64,000 nt of DNA, taken from Zeugodacus cucurbitae. Lineage: Eukaryota; Arthropoda; Insecta; Diptera; Tephritidae. The position numbers were made by a program, and so were the translations under genes. The notes beneath the pieces are model-generated. The model searched no databases. It was not told the DNA's origin and saw only the letters and a program-made list of their open reading frames with translations. Location of the stretch: the NCBI RefSeq assembly GCF_028554725.1, contig NC_071668.1:7919001-7983000 (forward strand), read 5' to 3'. How positions within the stretch are numbered: position 1 is the first letter of the stretch; every line of letters starts with the position of its first letter. Below, piece after piece: positions 11,816 to 23,687 of this stretch.

Positions 11816-13584
11816 ATCTAGTAAGGGGGCTTATAACAATCAATTATCGTCCTTAGCATTCTTTTTCGAAATGTCAAGAATCAGCTGATTTGGACAAGTA
11901 TGTTTTGGTTCGCAGATGGCGCTCAGTTGATTAGTTAAAAGCTCAGATTCTAACCTCAATTTAATTTTAAATCACTTCTTTTAAATTTTTAAATTATTTT
12001 TTAAATATTTATGTATATATATAATAATAAATATAGTTTTTTAAATAAATATTTTATATTTTTTATTTAATTTTAATACTTTTTCTTCTCTTTCTTTACA
12101 GGTAAGCCGTTAATTCCATTATCATTTGCCAGCCAACAGTTTGGTGTTTTGGTGAGTTGTGTGCCAAAAATGTGTCCGATGTGGTTTATCGCCTATTTTG
12201 TTGTTATTGCCAAAGCCACAGATGTGTGAAATCAAAATCAGCGCGAGGCGGAAAATATAAAATACCCGCTATTGAGCTGTTTCCTTTGGCAAACACCAAC
12301 ACAAGCTCCATTTTAAACAAAGAAAAAACAAAAACAACAACCAAAAGCCACCAAAGCTTGGCAGCAAGCCTTTCGTGCACCGACCGCTGCTGCGCCACTT
12401 TGTTGTAACATGCACTTTTGATCAATTGCCAGAGAGCACTCTTAACATAATTAGAATACTAAATAGGCTTAGGCACGTGAGCTGTTGGTGTGAGCCGTTG
12501 AAGGCAACAACAACAAATTTAGCTTTAAATAGTCAAATTAGTTTTTCTGTTCTTTTATTATTTCATTTCATTATTTACTTTTGTTTGTTGTTATTTTATT
12601 CACCTCCAACCCCTGTTCACGCGTGCTTAGACGCTATAAAAGTCGTTGACGTGGATATATGAAGTGGATAATATGCAGAACACACCCACTCTTGGTTTTA
12701 TAGAATTTTTATAGTTCACCTTTTCTAGTGCTTTGTGAATATTTTTAGAAATGAAATCGTTAAAGAAAACCCCAAACTGACATGCAGAATTCCCAAAGCT
12801 ATTTTAAATTAGCTTCTAGTTATGTGTGGGTGTGGGCGCGCCTTGTGGCAGACGCCGTTGAAGTGTTATTTGCTTTGCATGATACTCTGAACTCTCTGTT
12901 TGCGCTTTGGTATGCCAGCACCACACGATACTTGAGTATGTCGGTAACTTTTCATTGACGCTGACATCAACAACAACAACAACAGCAACACGATCATATA
13001 AGTACTTGTATGCGGTTGCATTCTCTAAATTGTTAGCCACACTCAAATTTATTTCGACGCAAGCTTTGTTGTGTTTTTGTTGTTTGTAGTTTATGTACTT
13101 GTGTGCGGCAGGTTGTAAGCTAAGCACTTCAGGTGAGTGCCGAAAAGTCGTAATGTTCATATATCCATTGTGTGTAGATTTTCATTTTTAAATCCACTGT
13201 TGGGTTTATAGGTGGTATTTTTGCTTGATTTCAAATATTTTGAGGTTAGGTTGCACTAAATTGGATGCAAATATTTGTTTTTAATTTTAGATCGAAAAAA
13301 TTCCAATAAAACTTCTAATTACAATCTTATTTGTATTCGCAATAATTATATGGAGCTTTTCAAAAGATGGCGCTCCAGTGAGCTTTCAAAGGTCCAAAGC
13401 TTAAAACTTCAATTTTTACCTATTGTAAAAATCTGTTTAATCGGTTTTTTGTCTAGATGAAAGATTCATCTTGTATTCCTTTAGCCTAAAGATACCCTTA
13501 GGCCCTTTACATTCAGAAACATGTGGACCAAATAGTTTCCAAATGTATCCTAGCAAATATATGCGTTTCTAGAAGCTTCTTTAT
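11816..13584. other. Non-coding DNA with a unique GC-richer block
   Basis: No gene supported. About 12100-13180 is a unique block with CAACAA runs; it starts after a pyrimidine-rich stretch ending TTTCTTTACAG near 12101, which could be a splice acceptor, but the following frames are short and I cannot define an exon. The rest is AT-rich. Confidence 0.35.
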
Positions 13585-14222
13585 AATTCAAATATGGGCC
13601 GTTTCGTTCGATAATATGTTTCCATCTAGACGGCAACTTCATAATACCCACTCGTAGAACCCCCCTCCTTATTTGCGAAGAACTCGGGCAGCCACTTTCT
13701 TTTGAGTTCAGCTTTACACCAAACACACAGCAAAACCTTCCTGGCCGTCAATCCCGGCTTGGCAACTGTTTGGGATGATTCACCGGCCTTCGACCACGCC
13801 CGTTTTCGCTTGATATTGGGTCGAGTTCGTTCCGTTTCAGCAGCATTTCGCAGGCGTTGATTCGGTCCAGAAGGTTTTTTGGAGTCAAATCATGCGGCAC
13901 CCAAACATCAAACTTTTTTGTGTATCCATCCTTCTGCAGATGGTTTAAAACTCCCATCTCCTGGGCGATGTCCCGAGATGCCACATGCCGGTCTAACTCG
14001 ATGTTTTCCATGATTTGATCGGTATTCGTCGTCACAGGTCTTCCGCCAGCTGTCTTATCCATGGTGTCGTTTTTACCGCTCTGAATCGCCGAAACCATTC
14101 CTCCGCAGTTCGAAGTGATAGAGTACCATCCCCCGAAACACCATTAATCTCACGGAACGTTTCTCTAGCGGATTTGCCTTTAACGAAGGGAAACTTTAAA
14201 ATCGGCGTTAGTGAACTCCATG
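13585..14222 (-). pseudogene. Broken mariner transposase relic
   Basis: On the minus strand three pieces of a mariner transposase can be read in different frames. The N-terminal part reads FVKGKSARETFREINGVSGD then TLSLRTAEEWFRRF; the middle reads GRPVTTNTDQIMENIELDRH and DVWVPHDLTPKNLLDRINAC followed by EMLLKRNELDPI; the C-terminal end reads GIMKLPSRWKHIIERNGPYL. These are the paired helix-turn-helix, the linker with WVPH(E/D)L, and the extreme C terminus of D,D34D mariners. Most of the catalytic domain between ELDPI and the C terminus is missing, and at least one frameshift separates the N-terminal and middle parts, so it cannot transpose. Edges are approximate; no clear terminal inverted repeats were found. 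It is unrelated in subfamily to the D,D41D element 0.5 kb to its right. Confidence 0.85.
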
Positions 14223-14705
14223 TTTACTCGTCTATAACTGTTGAATACAATATCAAAACTAATCATGCATAGCGTTCTTTGTAGGTTATGTCAAGACCTT
14301 TCAAAGATGTATAGCATTGTCAGATACAAGCTCTGTAGCGCTTTATACATAACCGCGAAATTCAAAAGACAAAAAGGCGGAAGAGAGATTCATGGGAATC
14401 ATATCTCTATCTATCTATCATCTCTAAAACCATTTCCATAAATCGGTAGCTTGCTGAAACCAAAATTTTCGACATTTCCTGTCTTCCATTAACTCCTAAC
14501 AAATCTAAGAAGAGACAATTCAGTAAACAGGTACCTTTATAACGGTATATTTTTTCACTTTCTCTTGCATTAAAGTCATATTTATCTGTTAGGTTTGAAG
14601 ATCATCAAAAATGTTATCCAGGGTTGCATTCGTTTGATTTTTTAACGAATAAGTTTTTAGGAGGAATTTTCTTTTCTAAAGGCCTAAAGTTCGGGATCTA
14701 AACTA
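14223..14705. other. Non-coding DNA between two mariner relics
   Basis: No gene. Contains a short CTAT run near 14403-14418. The last two bases (14704-14705) are the TA target of the neighbouring element. Confidence 0.5.
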
Positions 14706-15638
14706 ACGGGTGATTTTTTTGAGGTTAGGATTTTCATGCATTAGTATTTGACAGATCACGTGGGATTTCAGACATGGTGTCAAAGAGAAAGATGCTCAGT
14801 ATGCTTTGACATTTCATCATGAATAGACTTACTAACGAGCAACGCTTGCAAATCATTGAATTTTATTACCAAAATCAGTGTTCGGTTCGAAATGTTTTTA
14901 TCGACAAATTTTGTTCAGCGATGAGGCTCATTTCTGGTTGAATGGCTACGTAAATAAGCAAAATTGCCGCATTTGGGGTGAAGAGCAACCAGAAGCCGTT
15001 CAAGAACTGCCCATGCATCCCGAAAAATGCACTGTTTGGTGTGGTTTGTACGCTGGTGGAATCATTGGACCGTATTTTTTCAAAGATGCTGTTGGACGCA
15101 ACGTTACGGTGAATGGCGATCGCTATCGTTCGATGCTAACAAACTTTTTGTTGCCAAAAATGGAAGAACTGAACTTGGTTGACATGTGGTTTCAACAAGA
15201 TGGCGCTACATGCCACACAGCTCGCGATTCTATGGCCATTTTGAGGGAAAACTTCGGAGAACAATTCATCTCAAGAAATGGACCCGTAAGTTGGCCACCA
15301 AGATCATGCGATTTAACGCCTTTAGACTATTTTTTGTGGGGCTACGTCAAGTCTAAAGTCTACAGAAATAAGCCAGCAACTATTCCAGCTTTGGAAGACA
15401 ACATTTCCGAAGAAATTCGGGCTATTCCGGCCGAAATGCTCGAAAAAGTTGCCCAAAATTGGACTTTCCGAATGGACCACCTAAGACGCAGCCGCGGTCA
15501 ACATTTAAATGAAATTATCTTCAAAAAGTAAATGTCATGAACCAATCTAACGTTTCAAATAAAGAACCGATGAGATTTTGCAAATTTTATGCGTTTTTTT
15601 TTTTTTTAAAGTTATCAAGCTCTTAAAAAATCACCCTT
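14706..15638 (+). mobile_element. D,D41D mariner-like element (rosa group), deleted copy 1
   Basis: A 933-bp element flanked on both sides by TA (14704-14705 and 15639-15640), the Tc1/mariner target duplication. The ends are short inverted repeats: ACGGGTGATTTTTTT at the left and, inverted, AAGGGTGATTTTTTAAG at the right. It encodes the C-terminal two thirds of a transposase with D,D41D spacing, the signature of the rosa group known from fruit flies. Most of the N-terminal DNA-binding region is deleted, so it is non-autonomous. A near-identical twin is at 41157-42069 in reverse orientation. Confidence 0.9.
14819..15531 (+). pseudogene. D,D41D transposase, internally deleted (copy 1)
   Basis: The original start is probably the ATG at 14819 (MNRLTNEQRLQIIEFYYQNQ). 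After about 25 codons that frame crosses a deletion junction near 14890-14900 and soon stops. The catalytic part continues in another frame from about 14890 to the TAA at 15529. In that part I see all three acidic residues: ILFSDEAHFW, MWFQQDGATCHTA and CDLTPLDYFLWG, with 92 residues between the first and second and 41 between the second and third. The stretch from FYRQILFSDEAH to the end is 211 residues and identical to the copy at 41245-41956. Compared with mariner transposases of about 340-350 residues, roughly 100 residues including most of the helix-turn-helix region are missing. The catalytic core is therefore intact but no DNA-binding domain remains in frame. Confidence 0.88.
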
Positions 15639-15640
15639 TA

Positions 15641-18389
15641 AATTCTTTATTTGAAATCTTATTCACCTTCGCATTTCTTAACGCTGCAGCCACAGTGAGC
15701 TAGAAAAATATTTGTAAGGAAAAATGCTCGCTTTAGCATGAAAATCGTTCCGTTGCACATGTCCAACAACCGACAAAATGCCAAATAACACCAACGCCTC
15801 GGTGGCAACCCCTCGTCTCGTCACCTCCACCTCACTGCGAATCAAAAATATTTTATTAGAAATAAGTACTTACAATGCTCCGCTTTGCCTTTTCCGTGTT
15901 ATTTTTTTGTTGCAAGCCATTTCAATTCGCTGGAAACCCATTCATTGGGGGCTGTCTGCGCGCCGTCTGGCCTTTTAAGCCGCACACGTGTATATATGTA
16001 TGTATTTATATATTAAGTGTGTTGCCCACCTGCCCACCTGGCTTGTGAATGAGTTCGGTTAGTTGACTGTGCCACGCCGTCACTATTTATGTACAATAAG
16101 TTTGCCTCCGGAGAATTCGCAGACAAATGGTGAAACTGTGCATAAATGTAAATATGTATATATGAGAATGTGGGTTTGTGCAACATTGCCGGGCGGATGT
16201 GTTTGTGTAATTTTGGTGTTGCATGCGGACGCTTGTGTCGCGTCGCCTTTTTTCAGCGGGGGTGTGGGTGCCACTTTGAGACAAGCAAAAATACTTCATT
16301 TACTTACCTGCATACATTGTTGTTGTAATCGCAGTTGTTGTTGTTACTTGCGGTTGCCCGCCAAGTCACTCACTCAGCGTCGTGTTGTTATTAATGAAGT
16401 CACCGTTAAGTAGTTGCAACGTCAACTTGTATCGGTTTACCTTGCCATATTTCTCAGTAAATATATATTATTTTAAAAATACTTCGTTGTTGTTGTTGTT
16501 TTTCGGTAATCGTTTTGTTAGTTTTCGCGATTGAATTACTTACCTGTTTACTTGAGCAGCGCGGCATGCTCGCCCTCGCCATACTTAATCGTATGAATAT
16601 ATATGTTTATGCTTATGTATATAATATATGTATACATATATATATATATGTAAACTCGTATGTATTTATTCACTTTAATGTAATTGTTTTTTTTTGTTAA
16701 CGTTGACTGAATTTCATGCACGCCACAACGTCTGTCCAATTGGAATTGCATTTCAATTGGGTCGCGTTGATTTAGTTTCGTGTCGAACGAGTTTTGCTGT
16801 GCGCGACAAATGCACTTAATAATTCAACGAAATTACATAAGAAAACAGAACGCTGTTCAATACATTACATAAATATATATATCTATTTACCTACATATCT
16901 GTAATTAGTCATGTGATCGCTTGTTTGCTGGCAGCGGTAGATTTCAGCAATCGCCAGACTTTGTTATAATTAAAATACCTCAGATTTTTCTTAAAAGAAC
17001 GAGAATGACACAAAAAGAATATATAAAAATCTAAAAAAGTAGAAAATTTCGAACATTAAACCAATTTGGGTAGTCATTCTTCTAGAATAATTGTTCCCCG
17101 ATATATAGACCATATATTGAATATCATTCGATCTCTAGTAGTAGTATTCTTAACATTTTTTTTATTTCAAAAAGGTTTAAATTCACATAAGTTCCTAATT
17201 CTCACAGCGTACAAGTCAATGCCTTAATTTGCTACAATTCCTTGCATTTAAGTAATCTGATCCTGCCACATGATCATCATTCTAAGATATTTTCTAGTTA
17301 AATGTCAAATGATTTTTTAGTATTTGCATAATTGCAAAATGTTGCCTACATTTCGACGCAAAGTTCCACAAGTATTGGCTTTTCAACTTAATGCATTTGT
17401 TTCCAGGACACAATGGCAAATCCTGAACATTGCCTATATTTCTGGGCAAAGTTCCACGACACTTCGCTGTCGGTTATCACTCATTTGGTATAACATAAGG
17501 CTAAGTGAAAGAAAGTAACGCTTTTGGCTTTAAAATTAAAGCCTTTGTTTCCTTATACTATTCGTTTTAAATGACTCCCAGGTATTTGGTACGTTGTCCA
17601 CATTTTGGCACAAAGGCCAACAGTACACCACTCTCAGTACAAACTGCCTTCACTTGGTATACTGGTATCTGCCTGAGTACAGAAAAATATAGTTTTAGTT
17701 TCTGAAGTCTTGAAGGAATTTAAATTCCATGAATTTAGCATTTAATAATCTTACCATAAGTAGTGTATCAATGTTTTGAATTTTTTTCATGATTTGTCAA
17801 ATAACTTGGATGACATTTATGCACCAGGTGAGCTTTTTAGGTTTCTACCCGCAAACTAATAATAATCCGGTACTTCTTTTCTGACACAAACTGCACCATT
17901 ATCTGTCTCAAATATAACTTTAATTTTCGTAAAGCATTTAAATTCTCTAATACCGCTTAGCACATACTTTATACCAAATTTATCTACGCACATGCGTAGC
18001 AACACAACGAGACGCCGAAAAGATACCCAACGCAGATAAATTCTATTAACCGTGATGTAGAAGGTAGTTCAAAAGGAGAATAGCGAAATTAATGAGAGAA
18101 ATGTTTCGACAATAAAACGTAAAACTATGAGTTTGTGTACATAACTTACAGCAACTTAATTTGTATAACTAAACGACACTAAAGAGGCCTTAATTACTGA
18201 CAGAACGAATGATGGTCGGATAGATAGTAGTAGTCATAAGATCAGGGGAGAGAATAATGTATTTACTAACGCAAGAAAGAAATAGAAATATGTATGGCAT
18301 ACAGTCAAAACAACTACAACTATAAATAAACTTGGCTCGGCTAGGATTATAGAGCTGAAAAGTTGGAACGTTAGGGGTCACTTGGAATT
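15641..18389. other. Non-coding DNA, unique block then AT-rich
   Basis: No gene supported. About 15660-16900 is GC-richer unique DNA with TTG runs and TATATA stretches. About 17337-17610 holds three diverged copies of a motif like GTTGCCTACATTTCGACGCA (17337, 17426 and 17593), a loose array. The remainder is AT-rich without recognisable content. Confidence 0.4.
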
Positions 18390-18540
18390 CACGATTCAAT
18401 CTTTCGAGCGATGTTTGTCCGACCAATAGAGGGGTCCGCCTAAGAGATGGCCATTTGTTCTAAAAATTTATCTTGGTGCTCCTCCGCTCAAGTAGGTATC
18501 CGTCTAATAGAGGTGTCCGTTAGGAGAGGTTTCTCTGTAC
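18390..18540 (-). mobile_element. Terminus of a pogo-like element (fragment)
   Basis: Read on the minus strand from 18540, the sequence begins ACAGAGAAACCTCTCCTAAC and continues with repeated CGGACACCTCTATTAGACGG and GCGGACCCCTCTATTGGTCG motifs. This pattern (CAG..AAACCTCTC followed by tandem CGGACA..TCTATTAG) is typical of pogo/Tigger termini. Only one end is recognised; the opposite inverted repeat was not found within several kilobases to the left, so the element is truncated or too diverged to trace. No transposase frame is apparent in the adjoining sequence. Confidence 0.55.
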
Positions 18541-21500
18541 ATGTCATTTTGGAGTCATTGCTATGGGAATTTCATACATCGCCTTATAACCAATTCCTTA
18601 CTTCGTCAACAACACATACATTGCCTACATTTAGGCGCATTGATAATAAATACAAAAACTTATGGAACTGTTCTCTCATTAAGTATTTTATCACTAAATA
18701 AACATTTATGTAGGATAATGACACGTCATCATATTACAAAAATCAATCTCGAGTTAAAAAATATCTATAAAATTAACTAAATTTAGGAATTATAAAATCT
18801 TTCATACATGCTTGACAGGAGGCTTATCAGTTCGATATTTTCATGAAAAACGATCGATAAAGACCAATTCCAAACCTTGGTTCTGATCTTACATTTTAAA
18901 ATAGGTTTTTTGTTTTTGATGATTTCTACCAAGTCTCATACAAATTACTCAATAAAAATGTCTATTTATTTCAAGCAAGAGTACATAGTCTGATTAGGCT
19001 TAAAAGACTTGCGCAAAACAAGCTTACAACGATAATTTTATTGCTTGGGACCATAAAGATTAAGAAGTTATCTACCTCTGTTTGTGAAGCATAAATAAAA
19101 AGGTGGCAACGATGACTAAGCATGCCGACAATGAAAGCAGATACCAATAATGGGCACAATATTTCTATATACACATACATATGATTGTATATCTGAAACT
19201 ATAAGCAGTGAGAAACAAAAGGAAGCGATATTTGTTTTTTGCAAAGCTTGTAATAAATACAAAAGACGCCATGGGACCGAAGCGAAGAATGAGACAACCG
19301 GCAGATATGTGGATACAAACATATTTATGGATGAGTGTTCCTATGTATGTATGTATCTTGATATTGAAGACAGCTAACTAACCGACATTTTGTCAACGCC
19401 ACGATAACAATTATGTGGACGCTCATAAATATAATTAACGGTAAATAAAAGTCACAAATAAATGGCAACGAATTTAAATTATGTATAAATTGCATAGCAA
19501 ATAAACAACTTCAAATAACCCACTTAAAGAGAGTGATAACTAAAAATGCGAATATGTGGAGTAGAAAACGAAGCGTTAATGAAAAAAGTTTAACAGTAAA
19601 ATCGGCAAAAATAAAAATTAAAACTAAAGCTTTAACAGCTTAGGTATGTGTGTTGGTGTGAAGAGTGTCAAAGCGCGCCGCTGACGATGACTTGAGCTGT
19701 GATTTATGGATAAATAAAAATATGCCTCAGTGTTGTTGTTAAGTATTTGTTGTAAAACGAATGCATATATTTTGACATGACTGTAGTTTTTTTATATTTT
19801 TATGTTTTGAGTCGCCAGTTATGACCACTTCTTATAATTTACACTTTACAAGACATGGCTTTCAATTACATATATTAGCAGCCAATAGTTAATGTCACGT
19901 ATAGGTATATATAAATATATATTGTTTGTTTGTGTATTGGAAAATAAATAACTTTTTGCTGGAAGTAAAGTACTAGTTTTCTGCATTACAGATGACATGG
20001 GAAGTCGTGAAAGTTTTACTTGACTTACATTTATGCAACTCTATAGTATGTATGCCAGTCCAATAGGGTGAAAGGCGGCAATAACAATAGAAATGGCAAA
20101 TAATGGCGCATATTCGTTACAATAAACAAAGCAAATAGCATTTTGTGTTAATAAAAACATCCTGCTGTTACTGCCTCAGGGGTGTAAATGAGAGACTCAT
20201 GCAAACTTAATTACTCTTAAACCAATCTTAACCCAATCTACATGGTACTCGTATGTAGCACAGTGTAATTTGCATGACGGAACATGTAAATCAAGCGTGC
20301 TGATTTTTGAAATAGTCAAATAATAAGATTGCTTGCAAATTTTCAATATTTGCGCTATATACAAGCAGTGAAAGTAGAGCTACAAAAGAAGAGAAGTCTT
20401 CATTTCACGGTTTTTTTTTAAGTCGTCATCGAAAAAAATGAAAATAAAATGAAAAAGAAAAGCTCCAAAATCCATATATTGCTTTAGTTATATTGGTTTT
20501 GCCAAAAATTTTAGAATTTGCGAATAGAACAAGCAACTGGTATAAATCACTAAAACTGGTATAAAACTTGTATAAACAATAAACAGCATAGAAATCAGTT
20601 TTATGACTATGTTGAGCTATCTACATACTTTATTCCACAGAATTCAACTGCTTTACTTCATTTAGACCAGACGTTCAATGACCACAACTTTGGAAGTATA
20701 AGCAACCACTTCTAAGAATCCTATATTCCTTAAAAGTTCCAATAAAAATGCTAGACTTCGTAGAAATGCAAGTCCTTTGAGGACAGTAAATCATTTTCAA
20801 CGCAATGAAAGCTTCTTATTCACAAGGGATTGCTACTAAGTAGGAAATTGCATGTTCTTCACATGTAAGGAGTGTGGCCACATATACCTCTACATAACCA
20901 ATGCCATTAATGCACAATGAGCTAGCTACTTTAGGCGAGTTATATTTCTCGTTAACTAGACAAACAACGAACGAGGCGCGTTGGCGTTTGCGACACATTA
21001 CTGCGACTGATTGGTTGCATGAATGAAATGCATTAATTATAACTTTACTCTCATTTGTTGTTGTTGGGTTACACAACAACTTTGACGCGTTAAATGCAAA
21101 TTGAGTTTACATTTTGGCGCACAGCTGTGCATATATAACAGTTACTATTTAGTCGGAACACCTTTGAATAATTAATTTTGTATGAGCTGATGTACCTGCT
21201 GAGGTGATTCAGTGCTAAATGCACAGTTATATGTATGTTAGTGAATTTGGAATTTGGTAGAACTTTCATTAGCTGATCTTACAAGTGGTGAAAATATTCA
21301 GAAAACACTATGAAACAAATTGAAGGTTATGTTTTTAAGATTTTAGGCCTTCGAATCGATGCTATTTGATATCAGGAACTATATTTTTCTCAATGTTTTG
21401 GTATCATTTGACTTCAAAAAGTGCTAAATACTACGGAAAATATATATACCATTTATTATAATTTAAATCTTGTCTTAGGGGTTCGTCACGAACCCTCTAA

Positions 21501-21620
21501 AGAACACTGAATTTTAATTTTTTTCTCAAAACTTCGTAATAATCATTTTAGAAGAGGGATCAAGTCAATCTACGAAATTGTTTCCCAAAATTTTTCGAAA
21601 GAAGACAATAAAATCGAGGT
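18541..21620. other. AT-rich non-coding DNA
   Basis: No gene supported. Contains one ATTGCCTACATTTAGGCGC motif (18620-18638) and, at 20528, a stretch related to 10127 (CAAGCAACTGGTATAAAT). Frames are short and unstructured. Confidence 0.45.
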
Positions 21621-21978
21621 TTTTCGAAAAAATTGACAACGGCGCCATCTACTGAATTTTTTGATAATTGTAATTTTTAATAAATATGCCGTTAAAATAT
21701 TGTTTGCAACACTTTAACCGTTAAAATTTCTGTTTCGCTAATTTCGAAATTTCACCAATTTGTCACAATTAAAGTGGTTTCTTTCGATGAAATTGAGTTT
21801 TTTCGAAAATATTGACAACAGCGCCATCTATCGATTTTTTTTTTTTTTGAAATAGTAATTTTTAATAAATATACCGTTAAAATATTGTTTGCAACACTTT
21901 ACCCGTTAAAATTTCTAACATTTTTCGCTAATTTTGAAATTTCACCAATTTGTCACAATTAAAGCCGTTTCCTCGCTT
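21621..21978 (+). repeat. 179-bp diverged tandem duplication
   Basis: Two head-to-tail units start at 21621 and 21800. Each begins TTTTCGAAAA.ATTGACAAC, continues .GCGCCATCTA, then TTTTTAATAAATAT.CCGTTAAAAT, and ends with TTTCACCAATTTGTCACAAT. The units differ by scattered substitutions and a longer T run in unit 2. A related fragment (TTGACAACTGTGCCATCTAG) occurs at 56845. It is non-coding. Confidence 0.8.
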
Positions 21979-23687
21979 TTACTTACGTAACTTCAACTCT
22001 TTCGCTGATTATTTAATGTTTGAAATATTATTTAATTGGCCGTTTAATTTATTTGATTTCGCGCCCTGCACCCAATACACTCTAATGCTTACATTGCCAC
22101 TTACACTTACCCAAACGGCTGACAGGTTTTTCCGGCGCTTCAAGTGCATTGCCAAACACCGGTAATAGAGATTTCCTCAACCAAAACTTCACTCGAAATA
22201 ATTGTGAATTATAGCAAACACATTCACACATTGCTGCGGCGCAATTATTAAGCTTCTCTTTTATTGCCACCGACCCTCAATGTCAGAAGACGCTGGTTTT
22301 GGCCACCAAGTGGCTAAGCGCGCCGCTTGCATCGGCTGACAGGTTTGTTAAACGCTCGTCCAAACAACAACCAACCAACTGTGCTTGCTTTCAACTATCT
22401 AATACAGCGTGTTTTTTGTGTCGTTGTTGTTGTGTTCATGTGTGCGCCGGCGCATCTCTTCATCATCGCCGTCATTGTACCACTAAATCAAATGCTGCGA
22501 ACAGCGCACATTTTAACAAACCACGCACGCAATGCAATTAATCATTTAAACTCATAAAAAGTGTACATAAAATGCAAGCAACAACAACAAACAACAAAAA
22601 ATTATATGAAATTCGCGCTTATCACATTAAAGAAATTTTACGAGTGCGAAAAAAGCTGCTGCCGGTTAGGCAATAAGCGCGGATAAAAAAATTATAATTT
22701 TAAATTTTTGTTAATGCATAAATTTATTCGCTTTTCTTTTGTGTTTTGGGTGTGCTTTCCTTCTTGTTTGTCTCATTAATAATTTTGCATATTTTAATTT
22801 GCTTTATGTTTTCCCAACACATTTGCCACTTGGACTGACTACCTAAAGTGCGTTGGCTAGTTGGCACTTGCGAGCCACATGAATATGCAATGCTCCGATC
22901 TTTATTTGTAAGTGTGTGCGTGTGTGTTTTAGGTGTGTGTCTGCGCGCATGCGCGTGCCTTTTCGCCTGCCCCATTGCGTGAATTGTTTTTTAATTAAAT
23001 GTTAATGCTCAATTCATTGTGGCATTTTACTCTTTTGGTTTGCCAAAGCAACAAAAACAACAACAATAACTATTATGTCTACAACAACAACTTTCTTAAA
23101 GTCTAAGCGAAGTTACTCGCTGCGCTAGCAAAGGTAATATGCCATGTTTGGGATGGTAATAGAGAGGCTTTTTAAGTCGAAAACAACTTCATTATTGGCA
23201 AATTGTTGCAGCAGCGGGAAGTCGTTTTAGTTGTACTGGCATACATAGTTATCATGATTCCAGGGAGCGCTAATGATGATAAATATTACTAATGCATATA
23301 AATTTGTGGAAAAATTAGCTCATTAAAGAGTGAGATTTAGTGATACTATACATTCAAAGAAATGCCATTTATAGGCGCTAGGGGTAGGTCAGGATCGGTA
23401 TTTTAAATTTTTTGTACCGAATCATATCATATCAAGCGAAAGGAATAAGGAATCGTTTGATTTTATTACAATTTATGTCTTTTATTCTGACGGGATATAT
23501 GAGATAAAATCCAGCGGAAGTAGAGAAATCATCATATCTGATATATATGATACGGATGTTAACTCCAGATACGACCTATGTATGTATTTGTTTCTCTCGC
23601 ATTGTAAGCTGAACTTTTTCTCTTCATTTTGTTAAGATATCGATAAATTAGGCAATATAAGGGATAGTTATCATCATATTCAATATA
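21979..23687. other. Unique non-coding block then AT-rich DNA
   Basis: No gene supported. About 22000-23130 is unique and comparatively GC-rich with CAACAA runs and a GT-rich segment (22900-22940). About 23150-23680 is AT-rich and featureless. Confidence 0.4.

Noticed and set aside
12101..12408. Candidate internal exon after a TTTCTTTACAG acceptor
   Set aside because: The frames that follow are short and rich in low-complexity residues, and no matching donor in a consistent frame was found.
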